Positions 46,819 through 59,639 of a DNA stretch of 64,000 nucleotides are shown one piece after another. The notes under the pieces are model-generated. The model was given only the letters and a program-made list of their open reading frames with translations, searched no databases and had not been told where the DNA came from. Origin of the DNA: Siphonodentalium dalli (lineage: Eukaryota > Mollusca > Scaphopoda > Gadilida > Siphonodentaliidae); NCBI GenBank assembly GCA_032622095.1, contig CP136068.1, positions 134,733,989-134,797,988 on the forward strand. The letters are read 5' to 3'. Every line of letters begins with the position of its first letter. Within the stretch, counting starts at the first letter, position 1. The position numbers and the translations under genes were made by a program.

Positions 46819-47950
46819 ACATGAAGTGTGTATTAAAGTTACTGGACAATTTCAAGCATTAAATCAATAAACGTTACCAAAATTAAGAATGCTAACTCAA
46901 ATATTTTACTAATACATAAATTTCATTCAACAACCTTGTTTCTTTCCAACTGAACCCACTTGCATTAACCTAGGCCATATCATGAATGTCTACTATGGCT
47001 AACGCCCGTAGAGATCATATTCCATCAGTACAAAACATTGGAACTTTTTGATGTTTTGACAGGGAACCTTATAAAGTCGAAAAAATTACGCAGGGAATAT
47101 ACTTCTTAGTTATTGTCTGTTACTATATAATGTACTTCACTATAGGTGTTATGACAATTCGTGTTACATTATGACAATGACTACTGCATGTTTGCCTCAG
47201 ATGAAATAATATATTTGAAGATTGAATGAATCAAGCAGTTTTGAACATTACCAAGATAAAATACATAGAATTACCATTCTAAACAATTGTCACGTTTTAC
47301 TTTAGTGAGCTTTTTAATGATGTGTGACCTCCATCTGATCAATGTACGATTGGGTGTGTAATTTGATTGTCCATCAATTGGGAATTGGACCAAGTTTTGT
47401 TTCCTAAAATAATTTTACCAAGCTCGGTTCGTAAAATTATGAAGCCAAATCTTACTCCACCGAACATTGGTCATGTTGGTATGGCAACATACGAGCTTGA
47501 GGTAATCTTTCATTTAGCGTATTAACTCGGGCATTATTGTTCGTGTCTGAATGAGGTGTGTGAAGTTGGTTTGACCTTGGACGTTCGTGGACATTCGCGG
47601 TGTGAAGTTGGTTTGACGTTGGACATTCGACATTAAAACCGCTTATTTGCAGCTTACCCGACTCGCACATGGGCACAGGAAGAACCGCTTTGTTTTGATC
47701 GAAGCTGTATGATCCTGTATTGCGTGGGGATTTCCCTGCTGAAATTTCAAGGGTGCACTGGGTTTGCCTCTACCCTCTACACTCACGGCGAACTTAGCCC
47801 TTGTACGTGTGGGTATTTAATCAAATACATTGACTGACATTTCCACTATTTACCGTAGTCCTGGGAAGGCTATGATTCTAGAATAAGCTTTACATTTGTG
47901 TTTGTGTGATTGGCAGTTGCAGCTCACGTGCGATTACAAGATCACAACAA
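46819..47950. other. Unassigned sequence
   Basis: Only a small internal doubling (GTGTGAAGTTGGTTTGAC at 47559 and 47601) was noticed. Confidence 0.35.
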
Positions 47951-49883
47951 TAGCTACATGGGCAAAGCTTTATTTTCCAACTAATGCACAGCACGTTGCC
48001 CAAAAATGCATGTGTCTGCACTATACAGAGAATATTGTGCAAAACGACTGCTTAAAAATCCAAATTATTCTTTCAAAATTGAATTGTGATTTTTCAATAT
48101 CACTGTCTGTATCCGTGTGTGGTGAATTTGATTTATGACGCTCACGGAAGATTGAACAATCAGGATTTTATCACTTCGTTTTCGACATTTTACCGTAACC
48201 TTCGGTGATCAAGTTTGTTTTTAGACCAGAAATGGGACATTCCAATTGGCAATCCATAGTTTTCTGGTAAGTTTGTTATCTCCGGGACACGAATCTGAAC
48301 AGGTCTACAGGTGGCACATTAAAAGACAAGCACATGGTGGCTCCAGTGCGAAATTTGTAAGTCCAGTACGAAAACGAGCAAAAATGAAAAGCTCCAGTGC
48401 GCATCCACGATAAATAATTTCGATATTGCACATACATGTAATTGATCGATAATTTAGTAGATTATAGGCGTTACAACCGAGCATATAATGACATTTTATC
48501 TAATATTTGTGCACAAATTTGTCTCTATGCGCTTTGAAGGGCAAATGTAGATGTTACCATTGCAAAATATATAAGGCGGCTAAGTGGCAAATAGTGACAG
48601 AATCGTTCACTTTATGATGCAAACCTGACATTTGGCATGAGTGGCCAGCATATGTCAATTATGAAGACTGATTTTTTCCCCCGACAAATGCTGTGTGAGG
48701 CATGAAATTTCCAGCTGTTGAAAATTTTGACCAAAGTTGGAGGGGGATAGTAAGACCCCCTCAAACTCCCCCTGTCGCCACGTCACTGGTGGAATACACC
48801 CTATGATAATATCCCCGGCGCCACGTCCCTTCATATCAGCAAAAATAGCTTCATGGAAACCGTGAAGCATCGAAATCAACATGAAAGCACACTGAGGTGA
48901 CGAATTCGGACTGATGCACTTTCGCCGAATGCGCATCCGTCGTGAAGCTTGTTATCGTAAAGGCAACGTTTCATTTTGTGACATTTTATTACGCGCGCCG
49001 CGTGTATACTAATGTATAAATTCTTGTTTCGCCTGGGCGTTGCCATAGCCCTGGGGTTCTATTTATAGAATGTTAATTATAGGGACACATTAAACGTTGT
49101 AGTGCGACCCCGAGGCCGAGCTGCAGTGCGACCCCGAGGCCGAGCCCGGTAAAAGATGTAGTTGAGAATTTCAATTTCGTTTATTGGCGTTACATTATGT
49201 CAATGTTGATCTGTGATAAGCTATGCCAATTACAAATAACATAAATGAAAAAGGTTCTATAATTACAATCATGGGTATATAATATATGATCTTGAACGCG
49301 TTACCATTTCTGACATTGGTGTTCTTGTAAACCTTGTTTTAACGAACTTTTGATCCCCACATGACAATGATTTTGATCGGCAATATTAAAAACAATACCA
49401 AGATGACAATAAACTGATGATTGTAGTAAAATTGAATGCTTTCGGGTGTGACACAGTAAAAAGCACTGGAAATGCATATGGAAATGATGAGGTTGGGGGA
49501 GATACAAAGAATTTCAGGTTTATTGAATTATGCGGACCAAGATCTGCTTTACAAACACACAATGGCCTTTTATTGAGGGGGGGGACATATAATGTTCTTA
49601 GATAAACTTCTCACAATAGCGCTCCATGAGCTCAATTTCTGGGATGGTAGACTTCCTCTCAACGGAAACGCACAGGAGCCTCGCGATTGCGCACTGGACG
49701 GTTATGCGATTTCGGACGGATTTAACAGGAGCGGTGAGCCCCCAGTGGGTGCACCCACATTCCTGATTGTAATCATAAACTGTCATGTTATCTTAATCTC
49801 ACTTCACAGTAAACATTTTCATTTTCCGAGCAGTGGGGTATGTAATTTTAAAGCCACCTTTTCAACTTGTTTACTGCATTTCG
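47951..49883 (+). repeat. Segmental tandem duplication, unit 1 (X-Y)
   Basis: 1933 bp, repeated next door with near identity. It contains a truncated hAT-type MITE end (48660-48787, ending CCACGTCACTG) and a doubled GCGACCCCGAGGCCGAG near 49108-49146. Confidence 0.92.
49598..49786 (-). CDS. Conserved open frame in all three Y copies
   Basis: 62 codons, also at 51535-51723 and 52529-52717. It includes GCTHWGLTAPVKSVRNRIT and RKSTIPEIELMERYCEKFI before a stop. An acceptor-like ATTACAATCAG precedes the GAATGTGGG part, so it could be a terminal exon. The third copy differs at four residues with one silent change, which does not look like purifying selection. No family recognised. Confidence 0.25.
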   Translation of the reverse strand: MTVYDYNQECGCTHWGLTAPVKSVRNRITVQCAIARLLCVSVERKSTIPEIELMERYCEKFI

Positions 49884-51820
49884 TAGCTACATGGGCAAAG
49901 CTTTATTTTCCAACTAATGCACAGCACGTTGCCCAAAAATGCATGTGTCTGCACTATACAGAGAATATTGTGCAAAACGACTGCTTAAAAATCCAAATTA
50001 TTCTTTCAAAATTGAATTGTGATTTTTCAATATCACTGTCTGTATCCGTGTGTGGTGAATTTGATTTATGACGCTCACGGAAGATTGAACAATCAGGATT
50101 TTATCACTTCGTTTTCGACATTTTACCGTAACCTTCGGTGATCAAGTTTGTTTTTAGACCAGAAATGGGACATTCCAATTGGCAATCCATAGTTTTCTGG
50201 TAAGTTTGTTATCTCCGGGACACGAATCTGAACAGGTCTACAGGTGGCACATTAAAAGACAAGCACATGGTGGCTCCAGTGCGAAATTTGTAAGTCCAGT
50301 ACGAAAACGAGCAAAAATGAAAAGCTCCAGTGCGCATCCACGATAAATAATTTCGATATTGCACATACATGTAATTGATCGATAATTTAGTAGATTATAG
50401 GCGTTACAACCGAGCATATAATGACATTTTATCTAATATTTGTGCACAAATTTGTCTCTATGCGCTTTGAAGGGCAAATGTAGATGTTACCATTGCAAAA
50501 TATATAAGGCGGCTAAGTGGCAAATAGTGACAGAATCGTTCACTTTATGATGCAAACCTGACATTTGGCATGAGTGGCCAGCATATGTCAATTATGAAGA
50601 CTGATTTTTTCCCCCGACAAATGCTGTGTGAGGCATGAAATTTCCAGCTGTTGAAAATTTTGACCAAAGTTGGAGGGGGATAGTAAGACCCCCTCAAACT
50701 CCCCCTGTCGCCACGTCACTGGTGGAATACACCCTATGATAATATCCCCGGCGCCACGTCCCTTCATATCAGCAAAAATAGCTTCATGGAAACCGTGAAG
50801 CATCGAAATCAACATGAAAGCACACTGAGGTGACGAATTCGGACTGATGCACTTTCGCCGAATGCGCATCCGTCGTGAAGCTTGTTATCGTAAAGGCAAC
50901 GTTTCATTTTGTGACATTTTATTACGCGCGCCGCGTGTATACTAATGTATAAATTCTTGTTTCGCCTGGGCGTTGCCATAGCCCTGGGGTTCTATTTATA
51001 GAATGTTAATTATAGGGACACATTAAACGTTGTAGTGCGACCCCGAGGCCGAGCTGCAGTGCGACCCCGAGGCCGAGCCCGGTAAAAGATGTAGTTGAGA
51101 ATTTCAATTTCGTTTATTGGCGTTACATTATGTCAATGTTGATCTGTGATAAGCTATGCCAATTACAAATAACATAAATGAAAAAGGTTCTATAATTACA
51201 ATCATGGGTATATAATATATGATCTTGAACGCGTTACCATTTCTGACATTGGTGTTCTTGTAAACCTTGTTTTAACGAACTTTTGATCCCCACATGACAA
51301 TGATTTTGATCGGCAATATTAAAAACAATACCAAGATGACAATAAACTGATGATTGTAGTAAAATTGAATGCTTTCGGGTGTGACACAGTAAAAAGCACT
51401 GGAAATGCATATGGAAATGATGAGGTTGGGGGAGATACAAAGAATTTCAGGTTTATTGAATTATGCGGACCAAGATCTGCTTTACAAACACACAATGGCC
51501 TTTTATTGAGGGGGGGGGGGGACATATAATGTTCTTAGATAAACTTCTCACAATAGCGCTCCATGAGCTCAATTTCTGGGATGGTAGACTTCCTCTCAAC
51601 GGAAACGCACAGGAGCCTCGCGATTGCGCACTGGACGGTTATGCGATTTCGGACGGATTTAACAGGAGCGGTGAGCCCCCAGTGGGTGCACCCACATTCC
51701 TGATTGTAATCATAAACTGTCATGTTATCTTAATCTCACTTCACAGTAAACATTTTCATTTTCCGAGCAGTGGGGTATGTAATTTTAAAGCCACCTTTTC
51801 AACTTGTTTACTGCATTTCG
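49884..51820 (+). repeat. Segmental tandem duplication, unit 2 (X-Y)
   Basis: 1937 bp; the main visible difference from unit 1 is four extra G in the G-run near 51511-51522. Both units begin TAGCTACATGGGCAAAG; after this unit the sequence diverges into the Z segment. Confidence 0.92.
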
Positions 51821-52488
51821 TACAAATGCGATGTGAAGTTCAAGGCAAAATACCAAATTACAATGAAGATACACTGGAGTATAAACCGTTGATACACCGT
51901 CATTGTTTGTGAACAATGAATACTGCAAAGGACGCCGATCATATCCGTCTCGGGTCACTTGCCGAGGTCACATTCGAGGCAAGGGGGTGTTGTGTACTTT
52001 TACTGTAAACATATTTTAATGTATCTAGAAAGATAATATTCATAGGGATCGGGACACAGGTTGCAAATCTTACAACTTGCTCATCTCCCGATACAAGCAT
52101 GGAGCATACATAACAAATACATGCAGGCAGATATAGCACAAAGTGTCTATAAAGAGTAGTGCAGAGTGTGTGTGCGGCGAATGTCGGGTTTCATCTGTAT
52201 TCCAATATCAGTTATGAAGAACAGAAAGGCCTTGAATTCAGTGACTTGAAAGGTGAATGGCGAAATTTACCATGATATCATACATGTGTTTGTTCAAAAC
52301 TCTTTGTTTTAGCTATGAAAGATTGAGTAATGCGGAAAGAGTAGTGTTCTTGTGGGTTGATATACTTTTAACCCCATATAAGAACTGATCTGCTTCTAAT
52401 GATTGAAAGCCATTAATACTTAGATTTCAATAAAAGACAATTCTCTGATCTATAAATAAAGGGCATACATGAAAATAGTGATTGGGGT
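51821..52488 (+). repeat. Z segment, copy 1
   Basis: Matches 52853-53523 with small indels and substitutions; blocks CAAATGCGATGTGAAGTTCA, CATATCCGTCTCGGGTCACT and TTGATATACTTTTAACCCCA are shared. Confidence 0.85.
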
Positions 52489-53523
52489 CACAATGGCCTT
52501 TTATTGAGGGGGGGGGAATATAATGTTCTTAGATAAACTTCTCACAATAGCGCTCCCTGAGCTCAATTTCTGGGATGGTAGACTTCCTCTCACCGGAAAC
52601 GCACAGGAGCCTCGCGATTGCGCACTGAACGGTTATGCGACTTCGGACGGATCTAACAGGAGCGGTGAGCCCCCAGTGGGTGCACCCACATTCCTGATTG
52701 TAATCATAAACTGTCATGTTATCTTAATATCACTTCACAGAAAACATTTTCTTTTTCCGAGCAGTGGGTTATGTAATTTTAAAGCCACCTTTTCAAATTC
52801 GATCCCAAAATGTTCGGAACATGCAAATATGTGCAACTTGTTTACTGCATTTCGCACAAATACGATGTGAAGTTCAAGGCAAAATATCAAATTACAATGA
52901 AGATGCACTGGAGTATAAACCATTGATATACCGTCATCGTTTGTGAACAATGAATACTGCAAGAGGACGCCGATCATATCCGTCTCGGGTCACTTGCCGA
53001 TGTCACATTCGAGGTAAATAAGGGGGTGTTGTGTAGTTTTACTGTGAACATATTTTAATGTATCTAGAAAGATAATATGCATAGGGATCGGGGCACAAGT
53101 TGCAAATCTTACAACTTGCTCATCTCATGATACAAGCATGGAGCATACATAACAAATACATGGCAGATATAACACAAAATGTCTATAAAGAGTAGTGCAG
53201 AGTGTGTGTGTGCGGCGAATGTCGGGTTTCATCTGTATTCCAATATCAGTTATGAAGAAAGGCCTTGAATTCAGTGACTTGAAAGATGAATGGCGAAATT
53301 TACCATGATATCATACATGGGTTTGTTCAAAACGCTTTGTTTTAGCTATGAAAGATTGAGTAATGCGGAAAAGAGTAGTGTTCTTGTGGTTTGATATACT
53401 TTTAACCCCATATAAGAAATGATCTGCTTCTAATGATTGAAAGCCATTAATACTTAGATTTCGATAAAAGTAAATTCTCTGATCTATAAATAAAGGGCAT
53501 ACATGAAAATAGTGATTGGGGTC
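52489..53523 (+). repeat. Y-Z segment, more diverged copy
   Basis: Y copy from CACAATGGCC at 52489, then Z. It carries a 40-bp insertion at about 52797-52836 relative to the other Y copies. More substitutions than between the two X-Y units. Confidence 0.85.
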
Positions 53524-53948
53524 TTCAATGTCAATGTTACAGGGGCATACAGGATCACAGGCCCCTGGGGAAAGTTACTAAAATACCAATATAGATTATA
53601 CCAGTGTAATGATTCCAATGATCATCAAAACCCCACTGAATACTATAAATCGACAATTGCAGCTAAAATATCCTCAGGTGTGTCTTATTGGCAATAAATT
53701 TCACTTTCATTTGACATATATATACATATATAACTCGGCTAAATTGAACGAATAGAAGTCGAGATATCCTATCGGAATCAAAAATCTTCGAGTTTGTTTT
53801 CAAATTTGGCTTTGGCATACTTTTTCATGTTGATCACTTTGTTCCTCGATTTTTTGTATTTTGTCCAATTATTTTCTGTTCTAGATTTGATGGCGACCGA
53901 TCTCCATCTATCTCGACGTCGAATTTCACGTCGGATATCGTTATTTAA
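53524..53948. other. Unassigned spacer
   Basis: No element ends recognised. A few short overlapping frames look accidental. Confidence 0.3.
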
Positions 53949-53974
53949 CCCTTTACCCAACAGAACGGCCCTGT

Positions 53975-54043
53975 GCCAATGCATTCTCTTATATATGCGA
54001 GTCGACCATAGGTCGCCTCGCATATATAAGAGAATGCATTGGC
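53975..54043. repeat. 69-nt hairpin, copy 2
   Basis: Reverse-oriented relative to copies 1 and 3; the inner core reads CGACC-ATA-GGTCG, and CCCTGT lies outside on the left. Confidence 0.9.
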
Positions 54044-54122
54044 TTAACACATTAAAAATTATAAAATTGTTAAAGAATGTAAGAAAAAATGGTAAAAAGT
54101 GTTAAAATAAGATTTCTTTTAG

Positions 54123-54191
54123 GCCAATGCATTCTCTTATATATGCGAGGCGACCTATGGTCGACTCGCATATATAAGAGAATGCATTGGC
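54123..54191. repeat. 69-nt hairpin, copy 3
   Basis: Identical to copy 1 apart from one arm base; followed by CACAGGG like copy 1. Confidence 0.9.
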
Positions 54192-54339
54192 ACAGGGCAT
54201 AACTGTAACTATCACAATGTGGTCAAGGAGCCGGTTCCAATGATATCCATATTTGTATGGTTCTATTGAGACAGACCGAAGATATTTTAGGCTGTTGAAG
54301 CTTTATTTGGCCGGTTTGTTGGGTAAAGGGTTAACCAAA

Positions 54340-54515
54340 TTGTATCTTTCGATCGTATCGTAACTGTAGTTTGTGGTACAGTGATTCTTTCGATCGTATC
54401 GTAACTGTAGTTTGTATCTTTCGATCGTATCGTAACTGTAGTTTGTATCTTTCGATCGTAACTGTAGTTTGTATCTTTCGATCGTAACTGTAGTTTGTGG
54501 TACAGTGATTCGCAT
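54340..54515 (+). repeat. 30-bp tandem repeat with deletion variants
   Basis: Unit TTTCGATCGTATCGTAACTG plus TAGTTTGTATC occurs five times. Two copies lack CGTATCG, and two contain a GGTACAGTGATTC insertion. Confidence 0.85.
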
Positions 54516-54649
54516 TATTTAAAAGAATTTGTCATAGAAAATGTGCACTACCCCATCAATGTCGTTCTCACGCTGGAGGAGATCGTCCCAACTTACATCA
54601 TTTATTCAAATTGCCGCCATTTGGAAGTCGCCGCGATTATAGTTCCATA

Positions 54650-55730
54650 CAGAGAAGTGGCGACAGGGGGGGGGGGGGGTGGGTGTGTCTCACCCCCCAA
54701 CTTTGGTCAAAATTTCAACAGTTGGAAATTTTGTACCTGCCAAAACATTAGTTTGAAATTTCACACCAACAATAGGTTGAAAATGTTCTTGTAGTTTGAT
54801 TTTCAAACAATTTATTGAGGGGAATTAATTTTTTTTTGGACCAATATTTGCATATTTTCCTATTTTTGGTCTAAACTTTGGACTGAAATGGTATTCAGTT
54901 GGAAATTTTCCAACCTTGGGGGGGGGGCCTGTGGGTGACAGGTTGGAAATGTTGGAAAAACTTGGAAAGCTCGTGTCCAGGTCCCTCCCCCGTGGCCAGT
55001 CAAAAACTGCTAGTTAATTTAAGAAAACAATATTGTCATACATTTTGTCAACATTGGAATTGGAACTGTCATCAGTTGGAAATTTTCCAACCTAAGTGGG
55101 GTTGTCAGGTTTGAAATTTCCAACTCTAGGAAGGCTTGAGGCTAGTCTAGATGCTAGGATTTTGCGATTTTCTTGTTCAGATTTCAAAATTTTCGCACAC
55201 CGGGCCGAACCATAGTCGGCCCGGTGTGTCAATGTCCCTCCCCATTGCCAATTCAAAACTGGTAATTAGTTTAACAAAATAATATTTTACTACATTTGGA
55301 CTGAAATGGTCATCAGTTGGAGAATATTCCAACCTGAGGGGGAGTATGAGGTTTGAAATTTCCAACACTAGGAAAGCTTCAGTTGAGGCCAGTCTAGATG
55401 CTAGGATTTGTGATTTTCTTGTATAGTTTACAAATTTTTCTTACACCGGGCCGAATAACCATGGGCACCCCTGTGTGTCCTGGTCTCTTGCCCGTAGCCA
55501 CTAGATGGTAGGATTTATGCAATTTTTCAGGTTACAATATTTGAATGTTCTCATACCGGGAATATAGAAGCATGGTTTGTGAATATATAGGATATTAGGC
55601 ATGAGGACTGAGGTGCAAGGGGTGGGGGTGTGCAAATGGAATTATGCAAAACTTGTGTTCAAGGGGGGTGCAGTTGTAATTTCCCAATGTGGACAGCCCC
55701 CCTAACGGAAACCCTCTAGCCACGTCCCTG
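54650..55730 (-). mobile_element. hAT-type MITE, complete, 1081 bp
   Basis: Ends are CAGAGAAGTGGCGACAGG and CTAGCCACGTCCCTG. Perfect 8-bp TSD gttccata at 54642-54649 and 55731-55738. It is the reverse-oriented relative of 8396-9284, with GTTGGAAATTTTCCAAC words and CACACCGGGCCGA blocks. No transposase frame. Confidence 0.88.
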
Positions 55731-56257
55731 GTTCCATATCATGATATATTCCTTTGAAAAGAAGGGGATGACAGTTGATCAAATGAGATGGTGTTGTGTA
55801 TATGGTGTTAGTTACGTTGTGACATGTCGTAGTTGTATGCAAGAGAGTTTATACATATATTTACATGTATGCGCAGATTGCTATCAAGTAACGTTAGCGC
55901 GGTTTCGTTTTATGGTACATTTCTGTTTGTCAGAAATATGAAGTTATATATGCCACCAGGGTCCGCGCTGGACCAAAATTGACTTTTGCCAAATAATTTG
56001 CCAAATGAAAATATTTTTTGCCAAATTATTTTAGCATTTGCCAAATGCTATCCTGATAGTATCATTTTCTGCATCATTAAGTCTTATGATTCGACACTCG
56101 TGGTTTGAACGACTTTTCATATCGATAGAAAGGCAGTTAGTTAATAATTAATTATACTCGCATCTCTATTGTGGTGTATCATATAACAATAAGCCAATCA
56201 CCGAACAATACAATGGTAGAAGGGTTGCTTCACCAGAAGGGCACATCACGGGAGGAT
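55731..56257. other. Spacer with TTTGCCAAAT array
   Basis: TTTGCCAAAT words cluster at 55987-56055 and again at 57945-58025, with GCCAAATGAAAATATTTTTT shared; they flank the hAT element and its neighbours as direct repeats. Confidence 0.5.
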
Positions 56258-57423
56258 TAGTCCAAGTCTTCTTGTACTAAAACCAGCTAAGATATTGGGA
56301 TGGCGATGCTGGCGTTTAGTCCAAGACCGCCCTATATGCTCGCTTATGACACGGCTTAAGCGTTAGTGACCCGCTCAAATAAAACCACAATTATATGAAA
56401 TAAAATATCACAATTGCGACAATAAACGGATATTTTCCGCAGAAGACATGCTATTTTATCTGAAACCCACATCAGTTGTGAATTTAAAACGGTAATTTAA
56501 TGCGAAAAGAGACATTTACCTCAATGTTTACAATTTTTTAAAAGTATGCGAACTCGGTTGACCTCGCGAACTGTGTTCGGCATTTTCCGTTGAAAATATT
56601 CCGTAGATTTTGGACAACAACGCAAATTACGATGAATTCTCCATTGTAATCGTAATTATGTGTGTCAATAAATAAAATAATAAATAGATTAATTAAACAT
56701 TGGAGATATAAATGTAATACACTAAATAAATGAACCTTAAGTTTGAAAAGTCCCACTAAAACGGAAGAACTATATTTCGAAACTGTGTGATTCGGTTCTC
56801 CGATTATTTTATCAACACAGATGTCAAAATGCACACCACACGCATGGCAAGTCAGACACAAGAGATCTAATTTGCTCCAATTTTGACAAGTTGCTTGCGA
56901 TAATTGTCAACAAAACTACCGTTCTGATCCTCCATTATGTCATTAAGTTTTTAGTGCGGGAATTGTTCTCAAAGCACATAGAAAACTGGACTTTCGGGCG
57001 ATCGGTTTTCGCCATTTTTGTTCGGAAAACCCGCGCTATATATAGAAACGGAAAGTAGAATTCCCAGAACAAACAGCGGATTATGCCGAACTTATTCGGA
57101 CCACTTCGGCTTTCGGTTAAAACGTAAACAAACAGAGAAACTAATCGATGTTTGTGGCAATCAACCGGAATATTCTATGTGTAATTTAACATTAAAGTTA
57201 GATTATTATACACCATTATGACCATTAGATGTAAGCCTTTCCGATGTATATAGCATCATGTATTGATTTGCTAGGTAAATCGAGTAAAATACACCACAAA
57301 TTCCCGCCACAGATCGTGGGCGTAACTCATGTGGTAGGATTGGTATGCAAGCGGGCTTGGACTAAACGCCAGCATCGCCATCCCAATATCTTAGCTGGTT
57401 TTAGTACAAGAAGACTTGGACTA
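56258..57423. mobile_element. hAT-like element with 68-bp TIRs, 1166 bp
   Basis: Perfect 68-bp inverted repeats 56258-56325 and 57356-57423, starting TAGTCCAAGTC. 8-bp TSD gggaggat at 56250-56257 and 57424-57431. It is too short for a full transposase. Confidence 0.85.
56538..56880 (-). pseudogene. Possible BED-type zinc finger remnant of hAT transposase
   Basis: Minus-strand peptide LLCLTCHACGVHFDICVDKI then NHTVSKYSSS. The C-x2-C, later His and SKY order recalls BED fingers of hAT transposases; the rest of the frame is not recognisable. Inference only. Confidence 0.3.
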
Positions 57424-57566
57424 GGGAGGATTAGCTATGTAAACACTACGACCACACTAAATAATAGTAGTCCCGCCAACCATCGGTACTAATGCTATGA
57501 GATTAACTGTATCGCAATAGAGGTGTTAACTTTTTCTAAACCTTATAAAACACAACTAATATAATT

Positions 57567-57893
57567 ATGTTGTAAGAGCACCCAAGACGCATCAGACTTA
57601 AAGCCAACCAACATCCACACCAACCAGAGATCCAGCCTAAGCCCAAGCATCATATCAACCACATCCCAAGCCAACCAACAAGACTCATCCCCTGCCAGAG
57701 TTTGGACAACAACCTTGACTCCTCCACCACGCTTCCACCGCTTTGCCTCCAAATACAACAGCCTCAACGATCGATTTTCATCGAGAAATCAAGAAAGGGT
57801 GAAGGGAATTGCACAATGCGTTCCGACCATCCTACCCGGCCTGCGGCCGGAAATCTACCCAATCAAAAAATATGTTGTAAGAGTTTCCTGAAA
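57567..57893 (+). other. Unrecognised open stretch without a start
   Basis: About 108 codons open with no Met start: a Thr/Ser/Gln-rich first half, then LTPPPRFHRFASKYNSLNDR and PGLRPEIYPIKKYVVRVS before a stop. It could be a terminal exon or a transposon protein end. Confidence 0.2.
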
Positions 57894-58041
57894 TGAATGA
57901 TATAGATTGACCAATATTTTTTCAACTTTCTTAAGGAATTAAAAAGTGACTTGCCAAAACTTTTGCCAAATGAAAATATTTTTTACCAAATGTGAATTAT
58001 TTTTGCCATTGGCAAATTTGGCAAGTGGCAACACGAATCCT

Positions 58042-58551
58042 GTATACCACCCCTGGCCAAGTGGTCCTGCAAATGTGCTATGACGCGGTTGGGTCCTGCT
58101 GAATTGCTATGATGCTGTTAGGGCAAACTTATGCTGTTAAGAAAAAGTACCGTTACTTTTTATAAAGTTGTCATTTTTGTGGTCTTCGAAAAATATGGGC
58201 ATATATCAAGGAAAAGCCATTATTTGTATCAAATATTCGAAACACATATATTTTGCGAAATAGTTGTAATACTAATTGTTTTAGTTGTTGAAAATCAACT
58301 CTAATCAATTTGTCTATTCGTGTGGTTTTATAAACACCAGCGCAGTCATTATTCAATTTTTTTCTCCAAAATATATATGTTCTTGAATAATCCCTCGGAT
58401 TAGCCAAACATCACAAAAATGACAACTTTAGAAAAATTAACGGTACATTTTCTTAACAGCATCAGTTTTCCCTAACAGCATCATAGCAATTCAGCAGGAC
58501 CCACCAGCATCATAGCACATTAGCAGGACCACTCGACCAGTGGTGAATACC
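58042..58551. mobile_element. MITE with about 125-bp TIRs
   Basis: AGTGGTCCTGC, GGGTCCTGCTGAATTGCTAT and GATGCTGTTAGGG at 58060-58140 are mirrored at 58450-58540. No clear TSD. Confidence 0.75.
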
Positions 58552-58616
58552 AACCATGACGCCATATAATAACGATTATCGACAACCACATGCGCTCAGT
58601 AACAATTCTTTGTTAA

Positions 58617-59563
58617 GGGGGAGACGCACGTTTTGCATAAATTACAGTAAATCCAGCCAGAAATGGCGAGTGATTTTCAACAAAGAATTTCTCTGGATCT
58701 ATCTGGTGAAAAATCTTGAATTTTACATATGATAATTTTCATTATATATAGAATCAGAGCAATTATAAAGAGACAATAACAATAATGGATTTTAATACAT
58801 TTGAGAGGTTGAACATATTTGTTTCGTTTCTGTCCCTTTAGGTACCGAGAACTGCCAGAAAAAATTATAATTTCAAACAACATGTCAACCATCAAATAGC
58901 TTATTGTCTCGACTCCATGATATTTGTATCATAATGTTGAGTTAGCTTTTTAATTGCATATAAAAGCATCATACCCCATGTATTATAATGAAGAATAAAG
59001 CAGTCACAAATATGCCAGCCCAATGAAAACAAATGTTCAAATGTGGTGCTGTCCACTCAAGCAGGGAGCAATCAACAGAAATTAGGCCACAGTGTTAAGA
59101 GATATGGTTGTCAGATTTAACTTGGTTATCAACCCATGACCCAGAACTCAACTGAGCCCAATTTTTCAATGACCAACAAGCATGGCATGAAAATTCTCAA
59201 TAATAAAAAAATATTTATGGTAGTTGTCTTTCTGAATGAAAATAATCATTTAATTTCATGAATCAAGAAATATTAAGTCTCCTCTCATGATCTTCAGATA
59301 TGATATCATGTATATATGAAATGCACTTTCGAAAAAAAATTGTTTTACAGTAGTTCTCGGTACTTGAACACAGTGAAATTTTAAAGATTTTTCATGCCAT
59401 AAAAGTAAAGTAAATGAGATTATAATAACCAAATGTCCAATGGTTCTTATGTATGGTACCACAATAATCTCTTGTACAAAATTTCACAAAGATATTCCTG
59501 ATAGATTGAGAGAAAATACATTTTGAAATACCAGGAAATTTTGGCAAAACGTGCATCTGACCC
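58617..59563. mobile_element. Possible piggyBac-like MITE, 947 bp
   Basis: TTAA flanks at 58613-58616 and 59564-59567. TIRs are GGGGGAGACGCACGTTTTGC and, inverted, GGGTCAGATGCACGTTTTGC. CAGTTCTCGGTACC is also inverted further in. No transposase. Confidence 0.65.
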
Positions 59564-59639
59564 TTAAAGTGTTTTTCTCTCTATGGATTGTGATTCTGGG
59601 TGGTGTGTGCATAAATTTCTAGGAGGGTGTGGAGTTCTC

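Larger units (their letters stand above)
53949..54330. mobile_element. piggyBac-like MITE, 382 bp
   Basis: TTAA at 53945-53948 and 54331-54334. TIRs are CCCTTTACCCAACA and the looser reverse TGTTGGGTAAAGGG. It contains two copies of the 69-nt hairpin in opposite orientation (53975-54043 and 54123-54191) around a poly-A-rich block also seen in the 27560 element. Confidence 0.8.
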
